Source of the DNA: Fen-1301 sp963786395 | GTDB lineage: Bacteria > Bacteroidota > Ignavibacteria > Ignavibacteriales > Ignavibacteriaceae | Assembly: GCA_963786395.1 (NCBI GenBank) | Contig: CAWAZD010000006.1 | Coordinates: forward strand, 112,621 to 176,620 | Direction: 5' to 3' | DNA length: 64,000 bases | In this document: positions 46,969 to 55,644 of the stretch, in pieces | Numbering within the stretch: the stretch's first letter is position 1 | Layout of the letters: the number at the start of each line of letters is the position of its first letter | Notes under the pieces: model-generated | Database searches by the model: none | Told to the model about the DNA's origin: nothing | What the model saw: the letters and a program-made list of their open reading frames with translations, nothing else | Program-made: the position numbers and the translations under genes

Positions 46969-49900
46969 ATGAGTTTATCAAACACTTCAATCCACCGGCC
47001 GGTTCTTACAATTGTGCTATCAATAATTATTTTATTGTTAGGAGCTATAGGTTACACATTTCTTGGTGTAAGGGAATATCCTTCTGTTGACACACCAATC
47101 ATTAATGTAAACACATCATACGTAGGGGCTAATGCAGATGTAATTGAAAGTCAAATTACTGAACCGCTGGAAGAATCAATTAACGGAATAGCCGGTATCC
47201 GGTCACTATCCTCTGTAAGCAGAGATGGGCAGAAGTAATATTACTGTTGAGTTTAATCTTGAAGTAGATCTTGAAACAGCAGCTAATGATGTAAGGGACA
47301 GAGTTTCAAGAACATTGAATCATCTGCCTAAAGATATTCAGAGTCCTATTGTTGCTAAAGCTGATGCCGATGCTTCACCGATTATTCTTATGACCATTCA
47401 GAGTGATACAAGAAATTTACTTGAACTTACGGATTTTGCCTATAATATATTCCTTGAAAGATTTCAAACTATTCCGGGTGTAAGCACGGTTGGTGTTTAT
47501 GGTGAAAGAAGATATTCCATGCGGTTGGGAATGGATCCGAATAAACTTGCTGCATATCAGTTAACGGCTATAGATGTAAGAGATGCAGTTAACCGTGAAA
47601 ACATAGAGCTGCCATCAGGAATAGTTGAAGGTAAAAACACTGAACTTACAATAAGAACTTCCGGCAGATTAAATACGATAAGCGATTTTGAGGACCTGAT
47701 AATAAAAGAAAGCGAAGGTAGTATAATAAAATTCAAAGATGTGGGTACGGTAACTCTGGGGGCTGAAAATGAAAGGACAATACTGAAGAGAGATGGAATA
47801 CCAATGGTAGGTATTGTCTTAATTGCACAGCCGGGTGCAAATAATATCCAGATAGCCGATGAGTTTTATAAGAGACTTGATCAAATTAAAAAGACTCTAC
47901 CTGTTGATATTAAAACAGGAATGGGGTATGACGTAACAACGTTTATAAATAGATCAATTATGGAAGTAAGAGAAACCATCCTGATTGCATTTTGTCTGGT
48001 TGTGCTTATAATTTTTTTATTTCTCAGGGATTGGAGAACAACCCTCATCCCAGTACTTGCTATTCCTGTTTCCCTGGTGGGTTCATTCTTTATAATGTAT
48101 CTTGCTAATTTTTCAATAAATGTTTTGACACTGCTTGGAATTGTACTTGCAATAGGCATAGTAGTGGATGATGCCATAGTTGTTCTTGAAAATATATACA
48201 CCAAAATAGAAAATAAAATGGAGCCCCTTGATGCTGCAATTACCGGATCAAGAGAAATATTCTTTGCTATAATATCAACAACGGTTACACTTGCAGCGGT
48301 ATTTTTTCCCATTATATTTTTACAAGGAATAACCGGACGGTTGTTCAGAGAATTCGGAGTAGTAATTGCAGGTTCTGTTATTATTTCTGCTTTTGTTGCC
48401 CTGACACTCACCCCTATGTTGAGCAGTAAAATTCTAAAAGAAGAGAAGAACATAACAAGTTCTATAAGATGACTGAACCTTTCTTTGTCGGGATGAATAA
48501 AACCTATTCTAAATATCTTGATATCTTTTTAAGACGCAAGTGGATTGCAATTGCCTTATCAGTTTTTATGTTAGGATTAGTATTTCTTTTGTTTGAAAAA
48601 ATCCCAAGTGAGCTTGCACCATTGGAAGACAGAAGCCGACTGCAGATTACCGCTACTGCTCCTGAGGGGACATCATATGATTATATGAGTTCATTTATGG
48701 ACAGCCTTTCCGTTATGGTTGATACCAGTATATCTGAAAAAGAGGCTGCTATTTCCATTACTGCAGGCGGAGGCGGGGGGTCAAGTGTAAACTCCGGATT
48801 TATTAACCTCATGTTAAAACAACCTGATGAAAGAATAAGAACTCAGAAACAAATTGCCGACGAGCTTAGTGTAAATATATTAAAATTAAATCAAGCAAGA
48901 TTAATTGTCACTCAGCAGCAGACAATTGGAAGCAGTGGTGGTGGAAGGGGACTTCCTGTTCAGTTTGTTATACAGGCTCCCGATTTTGAACATATCAGAA
49001 CTGCACTGCCAAAATTCATTGAGGAAGCAAAAAAATCACCCGTATTTCAGGTTGTAGATGTAAACCTTAAATTCAACAAACCGGAACTTAAACTTTCTGT
49101 TAACAGGGATAAGGCAAGAAATCTAGGTGTATCTGTAGCAGATGTTGCTGAAACAATAGAAGCGGCAGTTAGTGGCCAGAATATAGGATATTTTATAAGA
49201 GGAAGTAAACAATATCAGATTATTGGCCAGGTGCAGAGGGAAAACCGGGATTCACCATTTGACCTTAGTTCCTTATATGTTAAAAATAATCGTGGTGAAT
49301 TAATTCAGCTTGATAATATTGTTGATATGACAGAGCAGGTTTCCCCTCCACAATTTTATAGATATAACAGGTTTGTTTCAGCCACTGTCTCGGCAGGACT
49401 TGCACCCGGGAAAAGTCTTGGGCAGGGCATTGCAGAAATGAGAAGGATATCCTCCCAGGTTCTTGATGATAATTTTGCGACTGCGTTAAGTGGACCATCT
49501 AAAGATTTTGAAGAAAGTTCATCATCTTTATTATTTGCATTTCTGCTGGCTATACTCATTATCTATTTAATTCTGGCAGCTCAATTTGAAAGCTTTAGAG
49601 ATCCATTCATTATATTATTTACAATTCCTCTTGCTATTGGAGGGGCATTATTATCATTGTGGATATATAATCAGACGCTTAACATTTTCAGCGAGATAGG
49701 AATAATAATGCTTATTGGTTTAGTTACAAAGAATGGTATTCTCATTGTAGAATTTGCTAACCAAAAGAAAATTCAAGGACTTGATAAATTAAATGCAGTT
49801 AGAGAGGCCGCAGCTTCAAGATTAAGACCTATTTTAATGACAAGTCTTGCTACTATTCTTGGTACCTTACCAATTGCTATGGCATTAGGTGCAGGCTCAA

Positions 49901-50028
49901 GCAGCAGAGTCTCAATGGGGATTGCAGTAATAGGTGGATTATTGTTTTCAACATTTTTCACATTATTCGTAGTTCCTGCGACATATGTTTACTTCTCCTC
50001 TAAAAAAGCAAAAATCATAGCAAAGTAA
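46969..50028 (+). CDS. RND-family efflux permease, two frameshifts
   Basis: About 1018 codons in three frames. Breaks: near 47232, where an extra base after R-D-G ends one frame and R-S-N-I-T-V-E-F continues in the next; and near 48462, where the frame reading N-K-F-Y-K-M-T-E-P is entered one base off. Core motifs are intact: L-A-I-G-I-V-V-D-D-A-I-V-V-L-E-N in TM4, L-T-P-M-L-S-S-K at the end of the first half, and I-G-L-V-T-K-N-G-I-L-I-V-E-F-A-N in the second half. A Gly/Ser-rich loop (A-G-G-G-G-G-S-S) lies in the porter domain. HAE1-like drug or lipid efflux is likely; heavy-metal types differ in TM4. Confidence 0.88.
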
Positions 50029-50134
50029 ATATTATATTCTATTTAGTTGGGTTAAATCAAAATAGATTTAACACTGCAAGTGTATAAAACAAATCAGGAA
50101 ATTGTGTTTAACTAACAATTCTGTTGCCTGTCAC

Positions 50135-50163
50135 TTGACAAAAAAGTATTATTAGTTTATGTT
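50135..50163 (+). promoter_or_regulatory. Sigma70-like promoter of the sulfate assimilation operon
   Basis: TTGACA (50135-50140), a 17-base spacer, and TATGTT (50158-50163). This is a perfect -35 with a 4/6 -10, about 15 bases before the first ATG of the leader ORF. It is placed correctly to transcribe the leader, the attenuator and the whole operon. Confidence 0.6.
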
Positions 50164-50177
50164 GAAACCTGTGACAT

Positions 50178-50282
50178 ATGAAAAATAAAAACGAAAATAT
50201 TACCAAATTAAAAAACACAATGGCTATCTGTTGTTGCTGTAGAATATTTAATCAATTGTCACGGAGTATATGGCCTAAATAA
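50178..50282 (+). CDS. Poly-cysteine leader peptide of the sulfate assimilation operon
   Basis: A small ORF with ATG at 50178 (34 codons) or in-frame ATG at 50220 (20 codons), ending at TAA 50280-50282. It contains four consecutive Cys codons (TGT TGT TGC TGT, 50229-50240) within M-A-I-C-C-C-C-R. No known domain. Its place between a promoter and an intrinsic terminator, ahead of sulfate reduction genes, is the classical layout of an amino-acid attenuator: ribosomes stalling at the Cys run when Cys-tRNA is scarce would favour read-through. No strong Shine-Dalgarno is present; an A-rich stretch precedes the second ATG. Confidence 0.8.
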   Translation: MKNKNENITKLKNTMAICCCCRIFNQLSRSIWPK

Positions 50283-50306
50283 TGTAAACAAATATAGATT
50301 TTAATT

Positions 50307-50341
50307 AAAAGCCCTTCCGAGACATCGAGAAGGGTTTTTTA
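50307..50341 (+). terminator. Attenuator terminator upstream of the sulfate operon
   Basis: CCCTTC (50312-50317) pairs with GAAGGG (50329-50334). The stem extends inwards by three pairs (CGA/TCG, one bulged A) to a GACA tetraloop and outwards by G-U and A-U pairs, followed by T6 (50335-50340). It lies 29 bases after the leader stop codon and 32 before the binding-protein ATG, so it can only serve to abort transcription of the operon. TCACGGAG (50259-50266, inside the leader ORF) can pair with TTCCGAGA (50315-50322, its left arm) by seven pairs around one A-A mismatch: a candidate antiterminator. Confidence 0.85.
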
Positions 50342-50366
50342 TTATCTCAATGGGTATAATGAAAAA

Positions 50367-51374
50367 ATGAAAGATAAATATCAGGAGAGTATGAGGAAAA
50401 TAGGTGCAATTGTGAAGTATATAGCTATTTTATTTATCGCATTGATATTATTTTTAAGCGGCGCATTTAGGAGTTCAGGGGGGAAAGAAGATATATCAGG
50501 AAGGATAACAATATCTGGTGCATTTGCACTTTATCCTCTTGCAATTAAATGGTCTGATGAATTCAAAAAAGAAAACCCGAATATTCAATTTGATATTTCA
50601 GCCGGGGGTGCAGGTAAAGGTATTACTGATGTTTTATCGAACATGGTTGATATTGGGTTATTATCGCGTGACATCAATCCGGAGGAAACAAAACAAGGGG
50701 CTTTTTATCTTGCAGTAGCAAAGGATGCGGTAGTGCCTACAATCAGTTCTTCAAACCCTTTTATAAATAAACTTATGACCGAAGGAATCAAAAAAGAAGA
50801 TTTTATTAATGTCTGGATTACAGGAAAATATAAAGACTGGTCGAAAGTCGGAGGAGGCAGTACCAATGCGCAAATTCATGTCTACACGAGATCCGATGCC
50901 TGTGGAGCAGCAGAAACATGGGCTAAATACTTAGGTAAGAAGCAGGAAGATTTGCTTGGTGTTGGAGTATTTGGTGATCCGGGATTAGCACAAGCAGTTA
51001 AGAGAGATGGATTAGGGATTGGATTTAACAATTTAGTTTATGTGTTTGATTCAAACACAAAGAAGCAGACGAATGGTGTGAGAATTGTGCCGATTGACTT
51101 AAACGGGAACGGGAAAATAGATCCGGAAGAGAATTTCTATGATGATATTAACCAGGTACTGGAGGCAATCGCAAATGGCAAATATCCTTCGCCACCGGCA
51201 CGTGACTTATATTTTGTTACCAAGGGAAAACCGCAGAACAAGATAGTTGTAAAATTTATTGAATGGATATTAACCAGCGGGCAAAAATATGTACGTGAGT
51301 CAGGCTATATAAATTTAACTAATGAGAAAATAAAAGCCGAATTAGAAAAAATAGGTGTTTATGATTCTAAATAG
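50367..51374 (+). CDS. PstS-like substrate-binding protein of a probable sulfate ABC importer
   Basis: 335 residues with an N-terminal hydrophobic export segment and no lipobox Cys. The fold is PstS-like (I-S-G-A-F-A-L-Y-P-L, V-D-I-G-L-L-S-R-D-I, Y-T-R-S-D-A-C-G-A-A-E-T-W, G-I-G-F-N-N-L). In phosphate-binding PstS the loops carry hydroxyl residues (typically G-S-S/T and R-x-x-G-S-G-T). Here they are G-A-F-A and R-S-D-A-C-G-A, so ligand-contacting Ser/Thr are lost. It is the first gene after a Cys attenuator and is followed by sulfate reduction genes, so sulfate (or another sulfur oxyanion) is the likely ligand. The phosphate assignment from overall similarity is probably misleading. Confidence 0.82.
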   Translation: MKDKYQESMRKIGAIVKYIAILFIALILFLSGAFRSSGGKEDISGRITISGAFALYPLAIKWSDEFKKENPNIQFDISAGGAGKGITDVLSNMVDIGLLSRDINPEETKQGAFYLAVAKDAVVPTISSSNPFINKLMTEGIKKEDFINVWITGKYKDWSKVGGGSTNAQIHVYTRSDACGAAETWAKYLGKKQEDLLGVGVFGDPGLAQAVKRDGLGIGFNNLVYVFDSNTKKQTNGVRIVPIDLNGNGKIDPEENFYDDINQVLEAIANGKYPSPPARDLYFVTKGKPQNKIVVKFIEWILTSGQKYVRESGYINLTNEKIKAELEKIGVYDSK

Positions 51375-51378
51375 GGAT

Positions 51379-52353
51379 ATGATGGACGATAACTTCAAAT
51401 CACCGAACAACATCATTAAAATTATCGCTGATCAGAGAGTTCAAAGAAAGAGTAAAAGTAACTTAAAAAGCAGGCTAATTAAAGACAGAGTAGCTTCAAA
51501 GTTAATGATGTTTTTGACATTTGGATTTTTGTTGTCGGCAATACTGATTGGTTATGGGCTTTATTTACGATCCAGGCCTTTATTAGGGGGTAGATCAGTT
51601 ATTGATTTAATTATGTCTACAGGATGGAAACCATTAAAGCATGAATTTGGATTTCTTCCTTTTATAATGGGATCGCTATGGGTAACAGCTTTATCAGTAA
51701 CAATTGCCTTACCACTTTGCATTTTAACAGCTATTTATCTTTCAGAATACGCACCTAAAAAGATAAAACAAGCTATTTTTCCGATGATCGACCTATTATC
51801 AGGAATTCCTTCTGTAATATACGGTGTATGGGGAGTGCTTATAGTAGTTCCTTTTGTTGAAAAGATCGTAGCACCGCTCTTTGGAGTTTATACAACAGGG
51901 TATGGAATCCTGGCGGCAGGGATTGTTTTGTCTATCATGATATTCCCGCTATTGTTAAACGTAATCGGCGAAGTATTTAATACAGTTCCGGAAGACCTGA
52001 AAAATGCATCCATATCATTGGGTGCGACAAAATGGCAGACGATAAAGTTTGTGCTGATGCGGAAATCATTGCCGGGGATAATAGCGGCAATTGTACTTGC
52101 GATATCGAGGGCATTCGGTGAGACAATAGCAGTGCTTATGGTATGCGGGAACATTCCAATAATACCAAAGAGTGTTTTAGATTCAGCATATCCGTTATCG
52201 GCACTGATAGCAAATAACTACGGGGAAATGTTTTCGATACCATTGTATGAATCGGCATTATTGTTTGCTGCAATGATATTGTTTGTAATGGTATTTCTAT
52301 TTAATTCTATATCCAGATTAATACTAATCAGGATCGAGAGAAATATTATTTAA
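51379..52353 (+). CDS. PstC-like permease subunit of the probable sulfate importer
   Basis: About 324 residues from the ATG at 51379, which has AGGGAT just upstream; the longer frame would overlap the previous gene. Six transmembrane segments. PstC-type motifs are F-G-F-L-P-F-I-M-G-S-L-W-V-T-A and the ABC-contact EAA loop near P-E-D-L-K-N-A-S-I-S-L-G-A-T-K-W-Q-T. G-I-P-S-V-I-Y-G-V-W-G also fits the Pst family. Only four bases separate it from the binding-protein gene. Confidence 0.88.
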   Translation: MMDDNFKSPNNIIKIIADQRVQRKSKSNLKSRLIKDRVASKLMMFLTFGFLLSAILIGYGLYLRSRPLLGGRSVIDLIMSTGWKPLKHEFGFLPFIMGSLWVTALSVTIALPLCILTAIYLSEYAPKKIKQAIFPMIDLLSGIPSVIYGVWGVLIVVPFVEKIVAPLFGVYTTGYGILAAGIVLSIMIFPLLLNVIGEVFNTVPEDLKNASISLGATKWQTIKFVLMRKSLPGIIAAIVLAISRAFGETIAVLMVCGNIPIIPKSVLDSAYPLSALIANNYGEMFSIPLYESALLFAAMILFVMVFLFNSISRLILIRIERNII

Positions 52354-52367
52354 TTAATGGAAAAACT

Positions 52368-53222
52368 ATGAGGAAAACATTAAGATATTTAGAAGAAAAA
52401 TTATTTAAGATTCTAATGTATATATCGTCGTTTATAATTGCCGGATGTTTACTGCTTATTATATCAACAATTATAGTTAAGGGATACAACGCTTTTAATC
52501 TGGACATGATAACCAAGATACCGGGGGGAGGATTTTATATCGGCAAAGAGGGAGGGATATTAAACGCAATAATAGGTTCTTTGTATATTGCCGGAGGAGC
52601 ATCTGTTATTGGATTACTTATTAGTATTCCGATAGTAATATATATAAACCTTCATATAGGTGATAAGTCTTTATTAGGAAATATAATCAGGTTGGGCTAT
52701 GATATAATGTTCGGCATCCCTTCAATCATATACGGCGTTTTCGGCTTTACAATTATCGTCTTTTTAGGAATGAAGACATCACTTCTAGGGGGGCTTATTG
52801 CGGTTACATTTTTAGTAGTACCAATTATGGTATGCACATTGAATGAATTAATCAGGACGGTGCCATCAGAACTATCCGATACTTTGTATTCCCTGGGGAC
52901 TACTAAACTGGAAACAGCCCGAGTAATAATAAAACAGATAATGCCGGGGGTAGTAACTGCATTTTTACTTGCATTTACCAGAGGAATCGGAGATGCGGCA
53001 GCAGTTTTATTTACAGCAGGGTACAGCGACAATATTCCTACAAGTTTAAATCAACCGGCAGCAACACTTCCATTGGCAATATTCTTTCAATTGGGTAGTC
53101 CAATTCAGGAAGTTCAGGACAGAGCTTACTCAGCAGCTTTATTATTAACGGTAATAGTTTTAGTAATAAGTATCGCATCAAGGATAATAAGTAAAAAACT
53201 TTCAAAACATTCGATTAAATAA
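52368..53222 (+). CDS. PstA-like permease subunit of the probable sulfate importer
   Basis: 284 residues, six transmembrane segments. It shows G-I-P-S-I-I-Y-G-V-F-G and the EAA loop V-P-S-E-L-S-D-T-L-Y-S-L-G-T-T-K-L-E-T. It pairs with the PstC-like subunit as heterodimeric membrane channel. The gene follows after 14 bases and precedes the ATPase gene by one base, so the transporter genes are tightly coupled. No phoU follows, unlike typical phosphate operons. Confidence 0.88.
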   Translation: MRKTLRYLEEKLFKILMYISSFIIAGCLLLIISTIIVKGYNAFNLDMITKIPGGGFYIGKEGGILNAIIGSLYIAGGASVIGLLISIPIVIYINLHIGDKSLLGNIIRLGYDIMFGIPSIIYGVFGFTIIVFLGMKTSLLGGLIAVTFLVVPIMVCTLNELIRTVPSELSDTLYSLGTTKLETARVIIKQIMPGVVTAFLLAFTRGIGDAAAVLFTAGYSDNIPTSLNQPAATLPLAIFFQLGSPIQEVQDRAYSAALLLTVIVLVISIASRIISKKLSKHSIK

Positions 53223-53223
53223 T

Positions 53224-53985
53224 ATGGAATCAAATACACACATTCAGGTAAGAAATTTAAACGTTCATATTGGAACGGAACATGTTCTGAAAGATCTGAA
53301 CCTGGATATTCCGGATAAAAAGGTAACTGCTATTATAGGTTCATCAGGAAGCGGGAAGACCACATTGTTAAAAACGTTTAACAGGTTGTTAGATAATTCC
53401 GGCGATACAAAGATTACCGGAACCGTATTTGTGGATGGTGAAGATATATACGATTCGAATGCAACAATTACGAGTATAAGGAAAAAGATGGGGTTACTTT
53501 CTCAACGACCTTTTCCTCTACCGATGTCAATATTTGATAATGTTGCTTACGGGCCAAAGATACACGGGTTAAGGAATAAAAAGATGCTGGGAAAATTAGT
53601 GGAAACTTATTTAACAGCTGTCAATCTTTGGAGTGAAGTTAAGGACCGGCTTCATACACCGGCTTCAAGATTGTCAATAGGGCAACAGCAGAGATTATGT
53701 TTAGCGAGGGGACTAGCAGTCGAGCCGGAGATAATATTAGGTGACGAACCAACATCTGCTCTTGATCCAATATCAAGTAAAATAATTGAGGAATTATTCC
53801 TTCAATTAAAAAAGGATTACACAATTGTATTTGTAACACACATACTCAGGCAGGCAAAAAGGATTGCTGATCATATTGTCTTTATGTATATGGGCGAAAT
53901 TATTGAGCAAGCTGCGACCGAGGAATTCTTTAATAATCCCAAAGAAAGTTTAACTAAGGAATATATTAACGGGACTATCAGCTAA
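53224..53985 (+). CDS. PstB-like ATPase subunit of the probable sulfate importer
   Basis: 253 residues. Walker A is G-S-S-G-S-G-K-T-T, the Q-loop L-S-Q-R-P-F-P-L-P-M-S-I-F-D-N-V, the ABC signature R-L-S-I-G-Q-Q-Q-R-L-C-L-A-R-G-L, Walker B I-I-L-G-D-E-P-T-S-A-L-D, and the H-loop F-V-T-H. PstB usually has G-P-S-G-C-G-K-S-T at Walker A and M-D-E-P at Walker B, so it is a divergent branch of the family. Standing directly before cysH it belongs to the sulfur operon. Confidence 0.9.
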   Translation: MESNTHIQVRNLNVHIGTEHVLKDLNLDIPDKKVTAIIGSSGSGKTTLLKTFNRLLDNSGDTKITGTVFVDGEDIYDSNATITSIRKKMGLLSQRPFPLPMSIFDNVAYGPKIHGLRNKKMLGKLVETYLTAVNLWSEVKDRLHTPASRLSIGQQQRLCLARGLAVEPEIILGDEPTSALDPISSKIIEELFLQLKKDYTIVFVTHILRQAKRIADHIVFMYMGEIIEQAATEEFFNNPKESLTKEYINGTIS

Positions 53986-54019
53986 CGATTATTATTATCA
54001 ACATAAGGAGCCAGGAAAA

Positions 54020-54721
54020 GTGGAAACGGTTACAGAACTAAATGTCAGATTTTCAAATATAAGTCCTCAGGAGATATTAAAATATTTTCTTGAGGAATAT
54101 AAGGGAAAGGTTGCGTTGGCATCAAGCATGAGTATTGAAGACCAGGTATTAACTGATATGATTGTTAAACTGGACAGGAGCGCGAGAATATTTACGCTGG
54201 ATACAGGCAGGCTACCATATGAAACATATAACCTGATAGACCGGACAAATGAAAGTTATAATATAAAGATTGATGTAATATTTCCGGATAATAATCTGGT
54301 GGAAGATATGGTAAAAAATAAAGGAGTTAATTTGTTCTATAATGGTGTCTGGGAAAGAAAATTTTGCTGCTCCGTAAGGAAGATAGAACCTTTGAAAAGA
54401 GCATTAAATGGATTGGAAGTATGGATTAGCGGGCTTAGAAGAGAACAATCATTAACCCGTGAAAGAATTGATGCTGTTGAATTTGATGAGAATAATGGAA
54501 TGATAAAACTCAATCCACTTTACAACTGGAGTGAGAATGACGTGTGGGAATATATACATAAGTATAATGTTGCATACAATTCTCTTTACAAGAAAAATTA
54601 TTTAAGTATAGGATGCGCTCCTTGTACAAGGGCAGTTAATAAGGGGGAAGATATCAGAAGCGGAAGATGGTGGTGGGAAAATCCCGAAACCAAAGAATGC
54701 GGATTACATATAAAACAATGA
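54020..54721 (+). CDS. cysH: Assimilatory adenylylsulfate (APS) reductase
   Basis: 233 residues with GTG start at 54020 (Shine-Dalgarno AAGGAG at 54005). PP-loop-like S-S-M-S-I-E-D-Q near the N-terminus, L-D-T-G-R-L-P-Y-E-T in the middle and G-L-R-R-E-Q-S. Two Cys pairs, K-F-C-C-S-V-R-K and C-A-P-C-T-R, form the 4Fe-4S site that marks APS reductases rather than cluster-free PAPS reductases. It reduces APS to sulfite and AMP. No APS kinase gene (cysC) is in the operon and CysN is not fused to one, which fits direct APS use. Confidence 0.93.
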   Translation: METVTELNVRFSNISPQEILKYFLEEYKGKVALASSMSIEDQVLTDMIVKLDRSARIFTLDTGRLPYETYNLIDRTNESYNIKIDVIFPDNNLVEDMVKNKGVNLFYNGVWERKFCCSVRKIEPLKRALNGLEVWISGLRREQSLTRERIDAVEFDENNGMIKLNPLYNWSENDVWEYIHKYNVAYNSLYKKNYLSIGCAPCTRAVNKGEDIRSGRWWWENPETKECGLHIKQ

Positions 54722-54728
54722 GGGTGAA

Positions 54729-55610
54729 ATGGATTATTTGGACAGATTGGAATCACAAAGTGTTTATTTATTTCGAGAAGCTTACAGAGAATTCAAGAAT
54801 CTCGCAATGTTGTGGTCTGTGGGGAAAGACAGTACAGTAATGCTGTGGCTTGCACGCAAGGCATTCTTCGGGCACATTCCTTTCCCGCTGATTCATATAG
54901 ATACATCATTTAAGATACCGGAAATGATTGAGTACAGGAATAAACTTGCTATGGATTGGAACATTAATCTGCTTGTAGGTCAAAACAGAAAAGCACTTCA
55001 GGAGAAACAAACCTTTCCTGATGGAAATGTAGACCGGCTAACGTGCTGCAAAAATCTAAAGAGCGAGGCATTAAAGAGAAGTTTAAACGGGGACTTGCCT
55101 AAGTATAAATTGGATCATAGCACCGGAGAATTTGTTATTGATCAGGAAAACATAACCTATACGGGAGTGATTGTTGGGGTGCGGGCAGATGAAGAAGGAA
55201 GCAGATCAAAAGAGAGATATTTCTCGCCAAGGGATAAGAATAATGACTGGGACGTTGATGATCAGCCGCCTGAGTTCTGGAATCAATTCAAAACTGACTT
55301 TGCTCCGAACACACATTTAAGGATTCATCCTTTGCTTGACTGGACTGAGATTAATATCTGGGAATATCTTGACCGGGAATCAATACCTGTTGTGCCATTA
55401 TACTTTGATAATGGAACAGGGACGAGGTACAGATCGCTTGGATGTTATCCATGTACGCAACCGATAAAATCAACTGCTAAAAATTATAAAGAAATAATTT
55501 CTGAATTAAAGAATGGAAAGTTTTCAAACATAGCGGAAAGATCCGGAAGAGAGCAGGATAAAGAAGGGGGAGGGACATTAGAAGAATTAAGACGTAACGG
55601 ATACATGTAA
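54729..55610 (+). CDS. cysD: Sulfate adenylyltransferase small subunit
   Basis: 293 residues, the usual CysD length. The ATP-pyrophosphatase loop S-V-G-K-D-S-T-V-M-L-W-L is present, as are H-I-D-T-S-F-K-I-P-E-M and the C-terminal R-S-G-R-E-Q-D-K-E. With CysN it forms ATP sulfurylase, making APS from sulfate and ATP. Seven bases after cysH. Confidence 0.96.
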   Translation: MDYLDRLESQSVYLFREAYREFKNLAMLWSVGKDSTVMLWLARKAFFGHIPFPLIHIDTSFKIPEMIEYRNKLAMDWNINLLVGQNRKALQEKQTFPDGNVDRLTCCKNLKSEALKRSLNGDLPKYKLDHSTGEFVIDQENITYTGVIVGVRADEEGSRSKERYFSPRDKNNDWDVDDQPPEFWNQFKTDFAPNTHLRIHPLLDWTEINIWEYLDRESIPVVPLYFDNGTGTRYRSLGCYPCTQPIKSTAKNYKEIISELKNGKFSNIAERSGREQDKEGGGTLEELRRNGYM

Positions 55611-55644
55611 ATGTAAACTAATGAATATATAATGAGGGATAAAG

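Noticed and set aside
47881..48453. 190-codon open frame antisense to the RND gene
   Set aside because: Shadow of the conserved RND transmembrane core on the other strand.
46969..50028. Programmed ribosomal frameshifting in the RND gene
   Set aside because: The break points lack slippery heptamers and such breaks occur in many unrelated genes of the window; indel errors are simpler.
50367..53985. Phosphate (Pho-regulated) uptake operon
   Set aside because: Overall similarity is Pst-like, but there is no phoU, the phosphate-contact loops are altered, and the genes are fused into a cysteine-attenuated sulfate operon.
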